A DNA stretch of 64,000 bases. Source: Pseudomonadota bacterium. Lineage in GTDB: Bacteria; Pseudomonadota; Gammaproteobacteria; Steroidobacterales; Steroidobacteraceae. Location: NCBI GenBank assembly GCA_016704655.1, contig JADIZR010000016.1, positions 27,856 to 91,855 of the forward strand. The letters run 5' to 3'. The position numbers and the translations under genes are program-made. How positions within the stretch are numbered: the stretch's first letter is position 1; each line of letters begins with the position of its first letter. The notes under the pieces are model-generated. The model was not told the origin of the DNA. It saw only the letters and a program-made list of their open reading frames with translations, and searched no databases. Below, one piece after another: positions 47,294 to 56,514 of the stretch.

Positions 47294-49513
47294 ATGCTCC
47301 CCCATTCTCGATTACCGGCTCCGTTGCCCTGCGTGGTTGCCGCAATACTCGGTGCAGCGGCCGTACCAGCCACTGGCCAGCCCGATACGGGCGCCGACGA
47401 TTCCCACCTCGAGACCGTCATGGTCTACGCCCGCCGCCTCACTCCGGTCTCGAGGGTGGCAGCCACCGTGACGGTGATCGACCAGGCACGCATCGAAACA
47501 ACCCTGGCGACCGACATTCGCGAACTCGTGCGGTACGAACCGGGCCTCAGCGTCCGTAACGACCCGTTCCGTTTCGGACTCGACACGATCTCGGTGCGCG
47601 GGCTGGGCGGTAACCGTGTCGCAGTCGAGGTCGACGGCATTCCCGCCGCCGGCGGCTTCGCGGTGGGCAGCTATGCAGATTCGGGCCGCGCCTACGTGGA
47701 CGCGGCATTCGTCGACCGGGTCGAGTTCCTGCGCGGACCGGCGTCGTCCCTGTACGGCAGTGATGCGATCGGGGGCGTGGTCGCCATGACAACGCTCACT
47801 CCCGAGAGTCTGCTGGCGCGGGGCGAGGGCGATTACGCGGTGCGCACCGACGCAGGATTTGACTCCGCGAGCGATGGCTGGCGGGCAGCGGTGCTCGCGG
47901 CTGGAGCGATCGGCGGGACACAATGGCTCGTCGGGTACTCGCGACGCGAAGGCCAAGAAACCGACACGGCGGCCGACGTCACGCCAAACCCGAGCGAGTA
48001 CGCCAATGATTCGGCGCTGATGAAGGTTACCGGCACCGTGCCGGGCGGTCCGCTGACTTTTACGGCCGAGGCGGGACGTATCCAGCAGGCGACGGACGTC
48101 AATGCGTTCCTGGGGGTAGGCCGATTCCTGAACACGACCGCACTGGCGGGCGACGATGAAATGCTCCGTTATCGCGTCAGCCTGCGGCAGGCACTGACGG
48201 GGGCGAATGCGACGTTCGACTCGGCCGACTGGAGCGCCTACTGGCAGGGCACGGAGACCGAACAGGATACCTACGAGGTGCGCCGGGCCGTGCCGCCGCG
48301 CACGCCACCGGTGCAGCTCGACCGGACGTTCAACTTCGACGAGAGCACGTTTGGCGTCGAGTTCACGGCAGTCAAGAGCCTCGGGTCCGGGTCGATCGTG
48401 CACGACGTCGTGTACGGCTTCGAGGCGACACGCTCCGAACTCGACGAGCTGCGCGACGGCCTGCAGACCAACCTGACCACCGGTGCGACTACGCCGACGA
48501 TCCTCGGCGAGACGTTCCCGCTGCGCGACCTGCCGCTCTCCACGGTGGTCGAGGTCGGTGCCTTCGTGCAGGACGAGGTGCAGTTCGACGACGCGCGCTG
48601 GATGCTCGTGCCCGCGCTGCGCGTCGACTACTACGAGCTCACGCCTGCGACAGATCGGATTTATCGCGAGGACAACCCTGCAACCGAGCCCGCGGGTGTC
48701 GACGAGGTCTCTTTCGCCCCCAAGCTCGGTGCGACCTATCGGATCAACGACCGGCTCGGCGTCTTTTTCCAGTACGCGCACGGCTTCCGTTCGCCGCCGC
48801 CCGAGGACGTCAACATCGGGCTCGAAGTTCCGCTGTTCAATATCCGTGCGATTCCAAATCCGGACCTGCGGCCCGAGACGAGCGACGGTTTCGAGACGGG
48901 TCTGCGGCTGACGGGTTCCCCCGTGGCGTTGACCGCAAGCGTGTTCCTGACGGAATACGGCGACTTCATCGAGTCGAAGGTCAACCTGGGCGTCGATCCG
49001 GCGACCGGAGTGACGCTGTTCCAGTCGCAGAACGTGGCGGAAGCGCGAATTTACGGCGCCGAGTTCGACGCTCGCGTGGATGGGTCCGCATGGTCGCCAC
49101 GGCTGCAGGGATGGAGCGGCCGGCTGGCGGGTTCCTGGACCCGCGGCGAAGACCTCACCCGCGACGTGCCGCTCAATTCGATCGATCCGCCGCGGCTGGT
49201 GCTCGGCATGAGATACGACGCTCCATCGACGCGTTGGGGATCGGAGCTGGCGCTGACCGCGGTTGAAGCGCAGCGCGAGATGGATCGCAGCCGGGCGGAT
49301 CTTTACCGCACCGATGGCTATGCGACGCTCGACTGGCTCGCGAACGTCGACATCACGCCTCGCTTGCGGCTGAACATCGGCTTGTTCAACCTGGCTGACA
49401 CCGAGTACATCGAGTGGTCCGACGTCCGCGGTCGCGTCGCGGACGATCCCCTGGTGCCGTATTACACGCGTGCCGGTTTCAACGCTTCGGCCAGCCTGCG
49501 CTACGATTTCTGA
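47294..49513 (+). CDS. TonB-dependent outer membrane receptor (heme/hemoglobin-receptor subfamily)
   Basis: 739 residues, intact. The signal peptide (LPCVVAAILGAAAVPATG) precedes a TonB-box-like stretch (LETVMVYARR), a plug domain with DTISVRGLGGNRVAVEVDGI and VEFLRGPASSLYGSDAIGGV, and a 22-strand barrel ending in NASASLRYDF. The region FFQYAHGFRSPPPEDVNIGL with PNPDLRPETSDGFE is typical of the hemoglobin/transferrin/lactoferrin receptor group (FRAP/NPDL-like). Given the neighbouring nitrite reductase, heme or a metal needed for denitrification is a sensible substrate guess. Confidence 0.9.
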   Translation: MLPHSRLPAPLPCVVAAILGAAAVPATGQPDTGADDSHLETVMVYARRLTPVSRVAATVTVIDQARIETTLATDIRELVRYEPGLSVRNDPFRFGLDTISVRGLGGNRVAVEVDGIPAAGGFAVGSYADSGRAYVDAAFVDRVEFLRGPASSLYGSDAIGGVVAMTTLTPESLLARGEGDYAVRTDAGFDSASDGWRAAVLAAGAIGGTQWLVGYSRREGQETDTAADVTPNPSEYANDSALMKVTGTVPGGPLTFTAEAGRIQQATDVNAFLGVGRFLNTTALAGDDEMLRYRVSLRQALTGANATFDSADWSAYWQGTETEQDTYEVRRAVPPRTPPVQLDRTFNFDESTFGVEFTAVKSLGSGSIVHDVVYGFEATRSELDELRDGLQTNLTTGATTPTILGETFPLRDLPLSTVVEVGAFVQDEVQFDDARWMLVPALRVDYYELTPATDRIYREDNPATEPAGVDEVSFAPKLGATYRINDRLGVFFQYAHGFRSPPPEDVNIGLEVPLFNIRAIPNPDLRPETSDGFETGLRLTGSPVALTASVFLTEYGDFIESKVNLGVDPATGVTLFQSQNVAEARIYGAEFDARVDGSAWSPRLQGWSGRLAGSWTRGEDLTRDVPLNSIDPPRLVLGMRYDAPSTRWGSELALTAVEAQREMDRSRADLYRTDGYATLDWLANVDITPRLRLNIGLFNLADTEYIEWSDVRGRVADDPLVPYYTRAGFNASASLRYDF

Positions 49514-49535
49514 CCGCGCGTGATTAAATGCGGGG

Positions 49536-49679
49536 ATGAACCGCAGTGGTGCCTTCGCTCGCGTGGCGCCCGGCGTAACCGACGTGCTCGTGTCTCGTCT
49601 CGCCTGGGGCATGTGGCGATTCCAGGGTGACGACCTGGCCCGCGCGCGCTGGTCGGCCAGAGGCGTGGCACTGCCCTGA
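49536..49679 (+). pseudogene. Possible N-terminal remnant of an aldo/keto reductase
   Basis: A 47-codon frame begins MNRSGAFARVAPGVTDVLVS and continues RLAWGMWRFQGDDLARARWS to a TGA. The SRLAWGMWRF segment resembles the first strand of YdhF-type aldo/keto reductases. Nothing of the rest of the barrel is present before the nirS terminator. It may be a decayed gene or a chance frame. Confidence 0.35.
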
Positions 49680-49688
49680 GGCGTGCAC

Positions 49689-49726
49689 AAAAGAATGGGC
49701 CCCGCCTCAAGCCGAGAGGGGGCCCA
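49689..49726 (-). terminator. Rho-independent terminator downstream of nirS
   Basis: On the minus strand TGGGCCCC and GGGGCCCA form an 8-pair GC-rich stem around a 15-base loop and are followed by TTCTTTTG. It lies about 40 bases after the nirS stop. Confidence 0.75.
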
Positions 49727-49763
49727 GGATCGCGCAGTGCTGCGCGTGGAATCAAGCAACAGG

Positions 49764-51926
49764 TCAGTACACGTCGCCCACCGTGTTGTGCACGTTGAAC
49801 TTGCCGGTCGGCGTCACGATGCGCGCGTCGTCCATGACCTTCTTCAGCTTGAGCGTCTTGTCGTCGACGACGACGATCGCCGACCGCTGGTCCTTGCCGT
49901 TCCAGACGGAGAACCAGACTTCGTCGCCGGCAGCATTGTATTCTGGCTGCACGACACGCTTCGGGCCTTCGCCGAGGTTCGCCCACTCGGCGATTGGCAG
50001 CACCTTGTAGCCGGCCTCGAGGTTGTTGATGTCGAACACCGCCACGCTCTGGCTGATCTTCGGGTCGGGATTGAGGGTGGTGTCGACGTAGAGATTCGTC
50101 GACTTCGGATGCGTCTTGACGAACAGCGACCCGCCGCCCTGGCCCTTCAGCACTCGCACCACCTTCCAGGCGTTGTCCTTGTACTTCTCGGGATCCGTGC
50201 CGATCACCGTCACCTTCTCGTTGCCGAGCGCGCTGGTCACCCACACGGGACCGTACTTCGGATCGACGAAGTTCGCGCCGCGACCCGGGTGCGGGATCTT
50301 GTCCACGTCCACCAGCGCGGTGAGCTTCTGCTCCTTCGAATCGATGACCGCGATCTTGTTCGACTGGTTGGCTGCCGTCATGAAGTAGCGCTTGGTGGAG
50401 TCCCAGCCGCCGTCATGCAGGAAGCGCGCTGCGCCGATCGTGGTGGTCTTGAGGTTGTTGATGTCCTCGTAGTTGACCAGCAGGACCTGGCCGGTTTCCT
50501 TGACGTTGACGATGAACTCCGGGTGCTCGTGCGAGGCGACGATGGCCGCCACGCGTGGCTCGGGGTGGAACTCCTGTGTGTCTACCGTCATGCCGCGCGT
50601 CGAGACGACCTTGAGCGGCTCGAGGGTCAGGCCGTCCATGATCGTGTACTGCGGCGGCCAGTAGGCGCCGGCGATCGCGTATTTGTCCTCGTAGCCCTTG
50701 TACTGCGAGGTTTCGACGGAGCGCGCCTCGAGACCGACCTTGATCTCGGCCACCTTGGTGGGCTTCTCGAAGTAGAGGTCGATCAGGTCGATCCGGCCGT
50801 CACGCCCGATCGTGTACACGTAGCGTCCCGAATGCGACAGGCGCGAGATGTGCACGGCGTAGCCGGTGCGGATGACGTTGATGATCTCCTTGGTGTCGCC
50901 GTCGATAATCGCGACTTCGCCCGCGTCACGCAGCGTGACTGCGAAGATGTTGTCCAGGTTGTACTTGTTCTGTTGCGTGGTCGGCCGCTGGGCGACGGGA
51001 ATGATCACGTTCCAGCTCGCCTTGATTTCGGGCATGCCGAATTCGGGCGGCTGCGGCGGCTCGTGCTGGACGAAGCGGGCCATGAGGTCGACTTCCTCGG
51101 CCGTCAGCTCGCCCGATTTGCCCCAGCTTGGCATGCCGGCCGGCGAACCCTGGTTGATGAATACCTTGAGGTACTCGGTGCCCTTCTTCTGGGTGATGTC
51201 CGGGGTGAGCGGCTTGCCCGTGGCGCCCTTGCGCAGCACGCCGTGGCAGCCGGCGCAGCGCTGGAAATAAATCTCCTGCGCGTGCTTGAACTCGGGCTCC
51301 GTCATGTCCGGTGCACCCGGGGTCACGAGGATCTTGACGCCGGCCGCGCCGGCCGGAGACGGGGCGCCAGCGTACTTGAGCTCGGCAGTCGTCGTTGGGT
51401 GCTGAGTCGGCGAGGAGGCCGACTTGGGCTCTGCGGCCGCCTTGGCACGCACGGCTGCGACCTGTGCGACCGTCACCGCGCCGCCCTGGTTGCCCCACGA
51501 GTTCATCGCGTAGGTCAGCGCGTCGGCGATCTCCTGGTCCGACAGCTGCGTCATGGCCGGCATCACGGAGTTGTACTTGACTCCGTTGACCACGACTTCG
51601 CCCTCGAGGCCGCGCACGACCACACCCACCGCGCGATCCTTGTCGCCGAGCAGGTAGTCGGAACCGGCGAGCGGCGGGAAGGCGCCTGGGATGCCCTTGC
51701 CGTCAGCCTGGTGACAGGCGAGGCAGACCGTCTGGTAGGTAGATTCACCGGCTTTCATCTGCGCCGAGATTCCGGCTGCACCGGCGACCTCAGCCTGATG
51801 TACCTGCGGCGAACTGCCGCTGGCGGAGGGCTGCTGCGCCAGGGCGCCGGCGCCCAGTGATGCGCTGATCGGGATGGCTAGCCACCATGCTGCCCGCGCG
51901 GCAGGGGTGCGACTGGCGTTGAACAT
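49764..51926 (-). CDS. nirS: Cytochrome cd1 nitrite reductase with an extra N-terminal cytochrome c domain
   Basis: 720 residues, about 130 more than common NirS. After a signal peptide there are two cytochrome c domains, with heme motifs CLACH (68-72; Met ligand probably in SVMPAM near 122) and CAGCH (224-228; Met in AGMPSW near 265). The d1-heme propeller follows from about 305: RTGYAVHISRLSHSGRYVYT, DTQEFHPEPRVAAIVASHEH, GAARFLHDGGWDSTKRYFMT and the end DDKTLKLKKVMDDARIVTPT. Histidines 359, 454 and 504 are candidates for the d1 ligand and active site. It reduces nitrite to NO in the periplasm. The start at 51926 has GAGGAGA five bases upstream. Genes for d1-heme synthesis are not in the window. 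Confidence 0.93.
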   Translation of the reverse strand: MFNASRTPAARAAWWLAIPISASLGAGALAQQPSASGSSPQVHQAEVAGAAGISAQMKAGESTYQTVCLACHQADGKGIPGAFPPLAGSDYLLGDKDRAVGVVVRGLEGEVVVNGVKYNSVMPAMTQLSDQEIADALTYAMNSWGNQGGAVTVAQVAAVRAKAAAEPKSASSPTQHPTTTAELKYAGAPSPAGAAGVKILVTPGAPDMTEPEFKHAQEIYFQRCAGCHGVLRKGATGKPLTPDITQKKGTEYLKVFINQGSPAGMPSWGKSGELTAEEVDLMARFVQHEPPQPPEFGMPEIKASWNVIIPVAQRPTTQQNKYNLDNIFAVTLRDAGEVAIIDGDTKEIINVIRTGYAVHISRLSHSGRYVYTIGRDGRIDLIDLYFEKPTKVAEIKVGLEARSVETSQYKGYEDKYAIAGAYWPPQYTIMDGLTLEPLKVVSTRGMTVDTQEFHPEPRVAAIVASHEHPEFIVNVKETGQVLLVNYEDINNLKTTTIGAARFLHDGGWDSTKRYFMTAANQSNKIAVIDSKEQKLTALVDVDKIPHPGRGANFVDPKYGPVWVTSALGNEKVTVIGTDPEKYKDNAWKVVRVLKGQGGGSLFVKTHPKSTNLYVDTTLNPDPKISQSVAVFDINNLEAGYKVLPIAEWANLGEGPKRVVQPEYNAAGDEVWFSVWNGKDQRSAIVVVDDKTLKLKKVMDDARIVTPTGKFNVHNTVGDVY

Positions 51927-52010
51927 TACTTTCTCCTCGTCCTTTCCCACGCAGGGAATTGTCAGATCATGCGATGGTCACGACTTTAGGGCCCGACCGA
52001 ATTGGGTGCC

Positions 52011-52024
52011 TTGACCCGGATCAA
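52011..52024. promoter_or_regulatory. FNR/Dnr-like box between nirS and dnr
   Basis: TTGACCCGGATCAA fits TTGAY-N4-ATCAA. It is centred about 92 bases upstream of the nirS start and 26 bases after the end of dnr, so it most likely drives nirS. Confidence 0.75.
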
Positions 52025-52043
52025 GGCGCTGTGGCGAATGCGG

Positions 52044-52742
52044 TCACGCGGCCGTGTCCAACAGGGCCAGGAGCCTGTGTCGGCTCGGCACCTGCAACGT
52101 CCGGCCCTGCACGGCGATTGCGCCATTGTCGGACAGTGTGCGCAGTATCCGAGACAGGGTCTCGGGTTTCATCGATAGTCGCGACGCGATTTCCTGCCGC
52201 GATTCCTGCAACTGGATTTCGGCGGGCCCGTCCGTGTCGATGGGCAACCGGCCGTCGATCATGCGCACGAGGCGGTGCGTAGCACTTTCGAGCGTCAGGT
52301 ACTCGATCTCGCGGATACGCATGTGGAGGCGCTGACTCAGGTGTCCGAGCATGCGCAAACAGGTTTCCGGACTTTCCCGCAGTATCGCCACGTAGTCGAC
52401 GTTGGAAAACTTCGCTATCCGTGCCCGTGACGCCGCCATCGCAGATACCGGATAGGCGGGGCCGGACATGAACATGACGGCCTCGGCAAAACTCTGTCCC
52501 GGGCCAAGGATGTCCACGATTTTCTCCTCGCCTGTCTTGGAGTAGAGGACCAGGTTCACCTGACCCTCGACGACGACGTAAAAATGCATGGCCGGCTGGC
52601 CGCGGTCGAACAGGAGTTGTCCGGATTCGGCTTCCTCGATGTACGCGGTGCTCAGCACGCGCTGCAACTGGGCCGGGGTCAGGCCGGCAAACAGGTGGTG
52701 CGTGCGGATACCCGCCAGGGCGTTTATGTCGTTCAGGCTCAT
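52044..52742 (-). CDS. dnr: Crp/Fnr-family regulator of the Dnr (nitric oxide-sensing) type
   Basis: 232 residues. The N-terminal cyclic-nucleotide-like sensor domain includes LFDRGQPAMHFYVVVEGQVN and GPGQSFAEAVMFMSG; the winged helix ends with SRQEIASRLSMKPETLSRIL, whose E-x-x-S-R residues match the FNR/DNR class that reads TTGAT-N4-ATCAA. The N-terminal Cys cluster of FNR is absent, so it cannot hold a [4Fe-4S] cluster and is better placed with heme/NO-responsive Dnr. The start at 52742 is preferred over a GTG at 52796. It lies next to nirS on the same strand. Confidence 0.85.
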   Translation of the reverse strand: MSLNDINALAGIRTHHLFAGLTPAQLQRVLSTAYIEEAESGQLLFDRGQPAMHFYVVVEGQVNLVLYSKTGEEKIVDILGPGQSFAEAVMFMSGPAYPVSAMAASRARIAKFSNVDYVAILRESPETCLRMLGHLSQRLHMRIREIEYLTLESATHRLVRMIDGRLPIDTDGPAEIQLQESRQEIASRLSMKPETLSRILRTLSDNGAIAVQGRTLQVPSRHRLLALLDTAA

Positions 52743-52865
52743 TTTCTTGGGCGCCAGTGTGCGGCAACCGTGACGGTTGGCGCAGTAGGGACTCACCGAT
52801 AGGCATGATGCCGGGATGCGAGGTCGAGGGCGACCCCCCGGGGGGGGCGGTGCCCGGTATCCCGG

Positions 52866-53267
52866 TCAGGTGGCCAGGCTGGCAAAAATGCCCAGGGGGT
52901 GGTGGGCACGCGCCACCGTGACCAGGAAACCGACCGTGAGCAGGGCTGCCGCAAAAGCGGCGATCCGGATTCGCCGTGTCCGCCCGCGCTTGAGCGCGAT
53001 GCTGCCGAGCACCACATAGACCACGAGCAACGCGACTTTCATCGTCAGCCAGCCGTTGCCGAACGGGTACTGGTGGACGACCGAAGTCAGCATCAGCGCG
53101 GCGGTCAGCAGCAGGGTGTCGATCACGTACGACGGGTAGCGGAGCCAACCGGACTGCATCTGCCGCGAATCGACCAGCATCAGGCCGCCGCGCAGCACGA
53201 ACAATCCGATCGACAGGATCACGAATCCGATGTGCGCGTGCCGTAGCGCGAGGTAATACTCGGCCAT
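52866..53267 (-). CDS. SirB2-family membrane protein
   Basis: 133 residues with four membrane helices: AHIGFVILSIGLFVLRGGLM, YVIDTLLLTAALMLTSVV, WLTMKVALLVVYVVLGSIAL and IAAFAAALLTVGFLVTVA. The conserved start YYLALRHAHIGFVILSIGLF with RGGLML and the end ARAHHPLG are family hallmarks. Its ATG overlaps the TGA of nnrS (TGATG), so the two are made together. Function is unknown; it accompanies nnrS in many denitrifiers. Confidence 0.85.
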   Translation of the reverse strand: MAEYYLALRHAHIGFVILSIGLFVLRGGLMLVDSRQMQSGWLRYPSYVIDTLLLTAALMLTSVVHQYPFGNGWLTMKVALLVVYVVLGSIALKRGRTRRIRIAAFAAALLTVGFLVTVARAHHPLGIFASLAT

Positions 53268-54504
53268 CAGCCCGGCTTGCCGTCGATGCGCGGCGCAAGG
53301 TAGATGCCGCCTACGCGACCCACCCAGGCGGCGACGGCGCCCAGCCAGAGAGCCATGCTGCCGAGCAGGAACCACCGCACCGCGCCCGGGGCCGTAACGA
53401 TCTCGCTCAGCACCCGGCTCGCGGCGCCCAGTTGCAGCGCAACGAAGCAGGCAAGCGTGACGCGATCCATGCGCAGCGGCCGACCGGAATGCCCCATCGT
53501 CACGCGCGTCACCATCGCAACCAGCATGCCGCCGAAGAATCCCATCCCCAAGGCGTGGATCGGTGCGCGCCCGAGGGTCCAGGCACCCGTCAGGGCGAAG
53601 GCGCCGTCGCGGACGGTCTGCAGCAGCAGCGCGATCGGCAGCCACGCGAAGCCGGCGTACAGAGTCCACAGCAAGGGATTGCCGCGCGCATGCAGCGACG
53701 TCCAGCGCAGGGCGCACCACGCCGTGAGCAGGAAAGCTGCCCCGTCGACGAACGGCAGCGCTGCGAGCGCGCCTGCCGTACCAAGGAGCAACCGCAGGTA
53801 GGCCAGGCCCACCACGGCCACGAGCACCCAGGTGGGTCGCCACGGCACGTAGCCCGGAATAGCGCCCTGCGAGAAGAACGGGACCATGCGGTGGCATACG
53901 GCGAAAAACACCGGCAGCAGGCCGCCCCACAACGATGCGCGCACCGCGAAGTGCAGTGCGAAATCGTTTGACTCGGCGAGGCCGAAGGCGAAGCCCGCCA
54001 GTGCAACGCACTGCACGCAGAGCCCGATCAGCACGACGACGGCGTGCGACACGACCTGCGGCGCAGCGAGCAGCACCCGGAACAACGACACCGTGCCGAG
54101 CAGCAGGCCCGCGCCAGTCGCCAGGCAGGCCAGCAGCAGCAACGCGGTCCCGCGAACGTTCCTGCGAGCCAGAGCAAGGTGCCTGTCGCGAAGAGCGACG
54201 CGGTCGCCAGGTACTCGGTCCGCGTGACCAGTGGCCCGTTCATCCAGCGGGGGAACACCGTGAACAGGAAACCGAAAAACATCGTCGGGAAAACGGCGAA
54301 CAGCATCAGGTAGGCGTGCGCCCAGATCGGAGCGGGCTGCAATGCCAGCGCGAAAACCGGCGTGCCGGTCGAGCGGGCCACCACGTGCAGGCCCCACCAC
54401 ATGCTGGCGGCCAGCAGGCTGACCAGCCCGGCGAAGAACAGCGTCCGGTGCGGGGCGGCCAGCAGCGGAATTTCGAGGCTGCTGGTGGAGTCGTTTGCGT
54501 GCAT
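53267..54504 (-). CDS. nnrS: NnrS-family heme-copper membrane protein (frameshifted)
   Basis: About 412 residues with twelve membrane helices. It begins MHANDSTSSLEIPLLAAPHR and TLFFAGLVSLLAASMWWGLH; PIWAHAYLMLFAVFPTMFFG and GFLFTVFPRWMN are diagnostic. One indel near 54150 breaks the frame, which continues ALLLLACLATGAGLLLGTVS. The C-terminal half has PVFFAVCHRMVPFFSQGAIP, HALGMGFFGGMLVAMVTRVT and MGHSGRPLRMD. NnrS protects against nitrosative stress and is normally under NO-responsive control. It is the only clearly frameshifted gene to the right of 37 kb. Confidence 0.9.
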
Positions 54505-54628
54505 GAAATACTTTGTCCGGGTGGGTGCGGCCGTGGTCCCGCCGAAGCTTAACGTGCCGGGCCGGCTGGTTGCCCGGTCGTCGCCGATGTCACGGCTGCG
54601 GCCCCTGTCAGCGCGCATGCGCAGGTCG

Positions 54629-55056
54629 CGAGAGATTGATCCGGGGCCTTTCCCCGAGCTTGGAAAGGCAGACACTCTCCATGTGCTAGCAACCGATCGG
54701 GGGCCTTTCCCCGAGCTTGGAAAGGCAGACACGCGCTCGGGGAAAGGCCCCCGATCGGTTGCTTGTGATATGCGGCGCCTGCACGACTCGTCGGGCGGTA
54801 CCGCGATACGCCGACACGGGCGGCATCGCAGGCCCGACGACTCGCACGGCGCATGCAACCTGACACAAAGCGATCGGAGCGCTGCGGTTCGAGTCTGCGT
54901 TCCAACGAACTTGACGCTGCAGACGCAGTGTCGCGAGCGATTGATCCGGGGCCTTTCCCCGAGCGCGTGTCTGCCTTTCGGGGAACGGGGGGGGGCCCGG
55001 GGGAAGGCCCGCGATCGGTTGCTTGCATCGAGCGCGTGTCGGCCTTTCCGGGCGAA
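54629..55056. repeat. REP-like imperfect palindromic repeats between nnrS and hemN
   Basis: A unit GGGGCCTTTCCCCGAGC with flanks GATC/GATCGG and GGCAGACAC occurs at 54638-54674 and 54695-54732. An inverted copy at 54735-54760 forms, with 54691-54716, a perfect 26-base inverted repeat around an 18-base spacer. A further degenerate cluster spans 54934-55056 with GCCTTTCCCC, GAGCGCGTGTCTGCCTTTC and CGATCGGTTGCTTGCATCG. The stretch between 54505 and 55059 contains no gene. A run of ten or so G near 54987 may be unreliable. Confidence 0.8.
54691..54760. repeat. Perfect 26-base inverted repeat
   Basis: Arms at 54691-54716 and 54735-54760 are exact reverse complements (AACCGATCGGGGGCC... and its mirror). 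Transcribed, they would form a very stable hairpin. No T run follows on either strand, so it is not a standard terminator. Confidence 0.85.
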
Positions 55057-55059
55057 GCG

Positions 55060-56457
55060 TCAGATCGCCTTGCTGAAACGCTGACCCGACGCCTGCACCG
55101 ACGGCAGGTAGGCGTCGAAGGCCATCGCGAGATGGCGCAGCAGCAGACGGCCGGACGGCAGCACGCGCAAGCCAGGTGCGGCGAACTCCGCGAGGCCGTC
55201 CTTGACCATCGGTTCGAGCGCCACCAGTTCGCTGGCGAAGTACTGGCGGAAGTCGATGTTGTGGCGCCTGGCGGTGGCGTCGTAGTCGAGCACGCCGTAG
55301 CACATGATCTGCTGGATCACGTCGCGGCGGATGACGTCGTCGCGCGTCATCGTGTAGCCGCGGTGCACGGGCAGTTCGCCGCGATCGATCGCGCCGTAGT
55401 ACTCGGGCAGCGTCTTCAGATTCTGGATGTAGTGGTCGCCGACCTTGCCGATCGAACTCACCCCGAGGCCCACGAGGTCGCAGTAGCCGCGCGTCGAGTA
55501 GCCCTGGAAGTTCCGGTACATCGTGCCGGACTCCTGCGCCAGCACGAGTTCGTCGTCGGGCAGGGCGAAGTGATCCATGCCGATGTAGATGTAGCCGGCC
55601 GCCGAGAGCTTGTCGATCGTGAGCTCGAGCAACTGCAGGCGCGTCTCGGGCGTGGCCAGGTCCTCGACCTTGATCTGCTTCTGTGGCTTGAACATCTGTG
55701 GCAGGTGCGCGTAGGCATATACGGCGAACCGGTTCGGCCGCGCCGCGAGCACCGTGTCGAGCGTCTTGCTGAAGCCCGGCACCGACTGTTTCGGCAGGCC
55801 GTAGATCAGGTCGACGCTGACGGAGTTGAAGCCGAACTCGCGCGCTTCGCGGATCAACCGCAGCGTGTCGGGCACGGACTGGACGCGATTCACCGCTTCC
55901 TGCACGGCCGGGTCGAAGTCCTGGATGCCGAGGCTGCAGCGATTGAAGCCGATGCGATAGAGATCGCGCAGGGTGTCGGTGGTGATCGTGCGCGGGTCGA
56001 GTTCGATCGAATACTCGCGACCCGCATCCGACGAAAGCTGGAAATGCTGCCCGATCTTCTCGACCAGCCGCTCGATTTCGAGCGAAGTCAGGAACGTGGG
56101 TGTGCCGCCGCCGAAGTGCAGCTGTTCCACGACACGGTCGCGATCGTAGAGATCACCCTGCATCTCGATTTCCCGGTGCAGCCGGTACAGGTACGCCTCG
56201 GCTTTTTCGTGATTGCGGGTGATGACCTTGGTGCAGCCGCAGTAGAAGCACGGGCTCGAGCAGAACGGGATGTGCACGTACAGGGAGAGCGGGCGTGGGA
56301 TCGGGTCCTGGTTGCTGGCGACGGCGACCGCCCGGTACTCGTTGACGCCGAAGCGGTCCGAGAACTGCACCGCGGTGGGGTACGACGTATACCGCGGACC
56401 GGAGCGGTCGTAGCGGCGGACTAGGTCTTCGTCGAACCGGATCTGGTGCGAGTTCAT
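55060..56457 (-). CDS. hemN: Oxygen-independent coproporphyrinogen III dehydrogenase
   Basis: 465 residues, intact radical-SAM enzyme. The cluster motif is PFCSSPCFYCGC (CxxxCxxC plus the fourth Cys of HemN). The SAM-binding LHFGGGTPTFLTSLEIERLV, the substrate region ELDPRTITTDTLRDLYRIGF and IYIGMDHFALPDDELVLAQE, and RGYTMTRDDVIRRDVIQQIM match true HemN rather than HemW. It decarboxylates coproporphyrinogen III without oxygen, supplying heme under denitrifying conditions. A Dnr/FNR-like box lies 64 bases upstream. Confidence 0.95.
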   Translation of the reverse strand: MNSHQIRFDEDLVRRYDRSGPRYTSYPTAVQFSDRFGVNEYRAVAVASNQDPIPRPLSLYVHIPFCSSPCFYCGCTKVITRNHEKAEAYLYRLHREIEMQGDLYDRDRVVEQLHFGGGTPTFLTSLEIERLVEKIGQHFQLSSDAGREYSIELDPRTITTDTLRDLYRIGFNRCSLGIQDFDPAVQEAVNRVQSVPDTLRLIREAREFGFNSVSVDLIYGLPKQSVPGFSKTLDTVLAARPNRFAVYAYAHLPQMFKPQKQIKVEDLATPETRLQLLELTIDKLSAAGYIYIGMDHFALPDDELVLAQESGTMYRNFQGYSTRGYCDLVGLGVSSIGKVGDHYIQNLKTLPEYYGAIDRGELPVHRGYTMTRDDVIRRDVIQQIMCYGVLDYDATARRHNIDFRQYFASELVALEPMVKDGLAEFAAPGLRVLPSGRLLLRHLAMAFDAYLPSVQASGQRFSKAI

Positions 56458-56514
56458 CTGCGTTCCTGCATGTCGGGAGCGGAGTCAGCCTGCTGCCTGA
56501 CCCGCCCATCTGCC

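Noticed and set aside
47312..49759. 815-codon open frame on the minus strand
   Set aside because: Shadow of the TonB-dependent receptor gene; the plus-strand product has all expected motifs.
54629..55056. CRISPR array
   Set aside because: Repeats are palindromic, unevenly spaced and in both orientations, and there are no equal-length spacers or cas genes.
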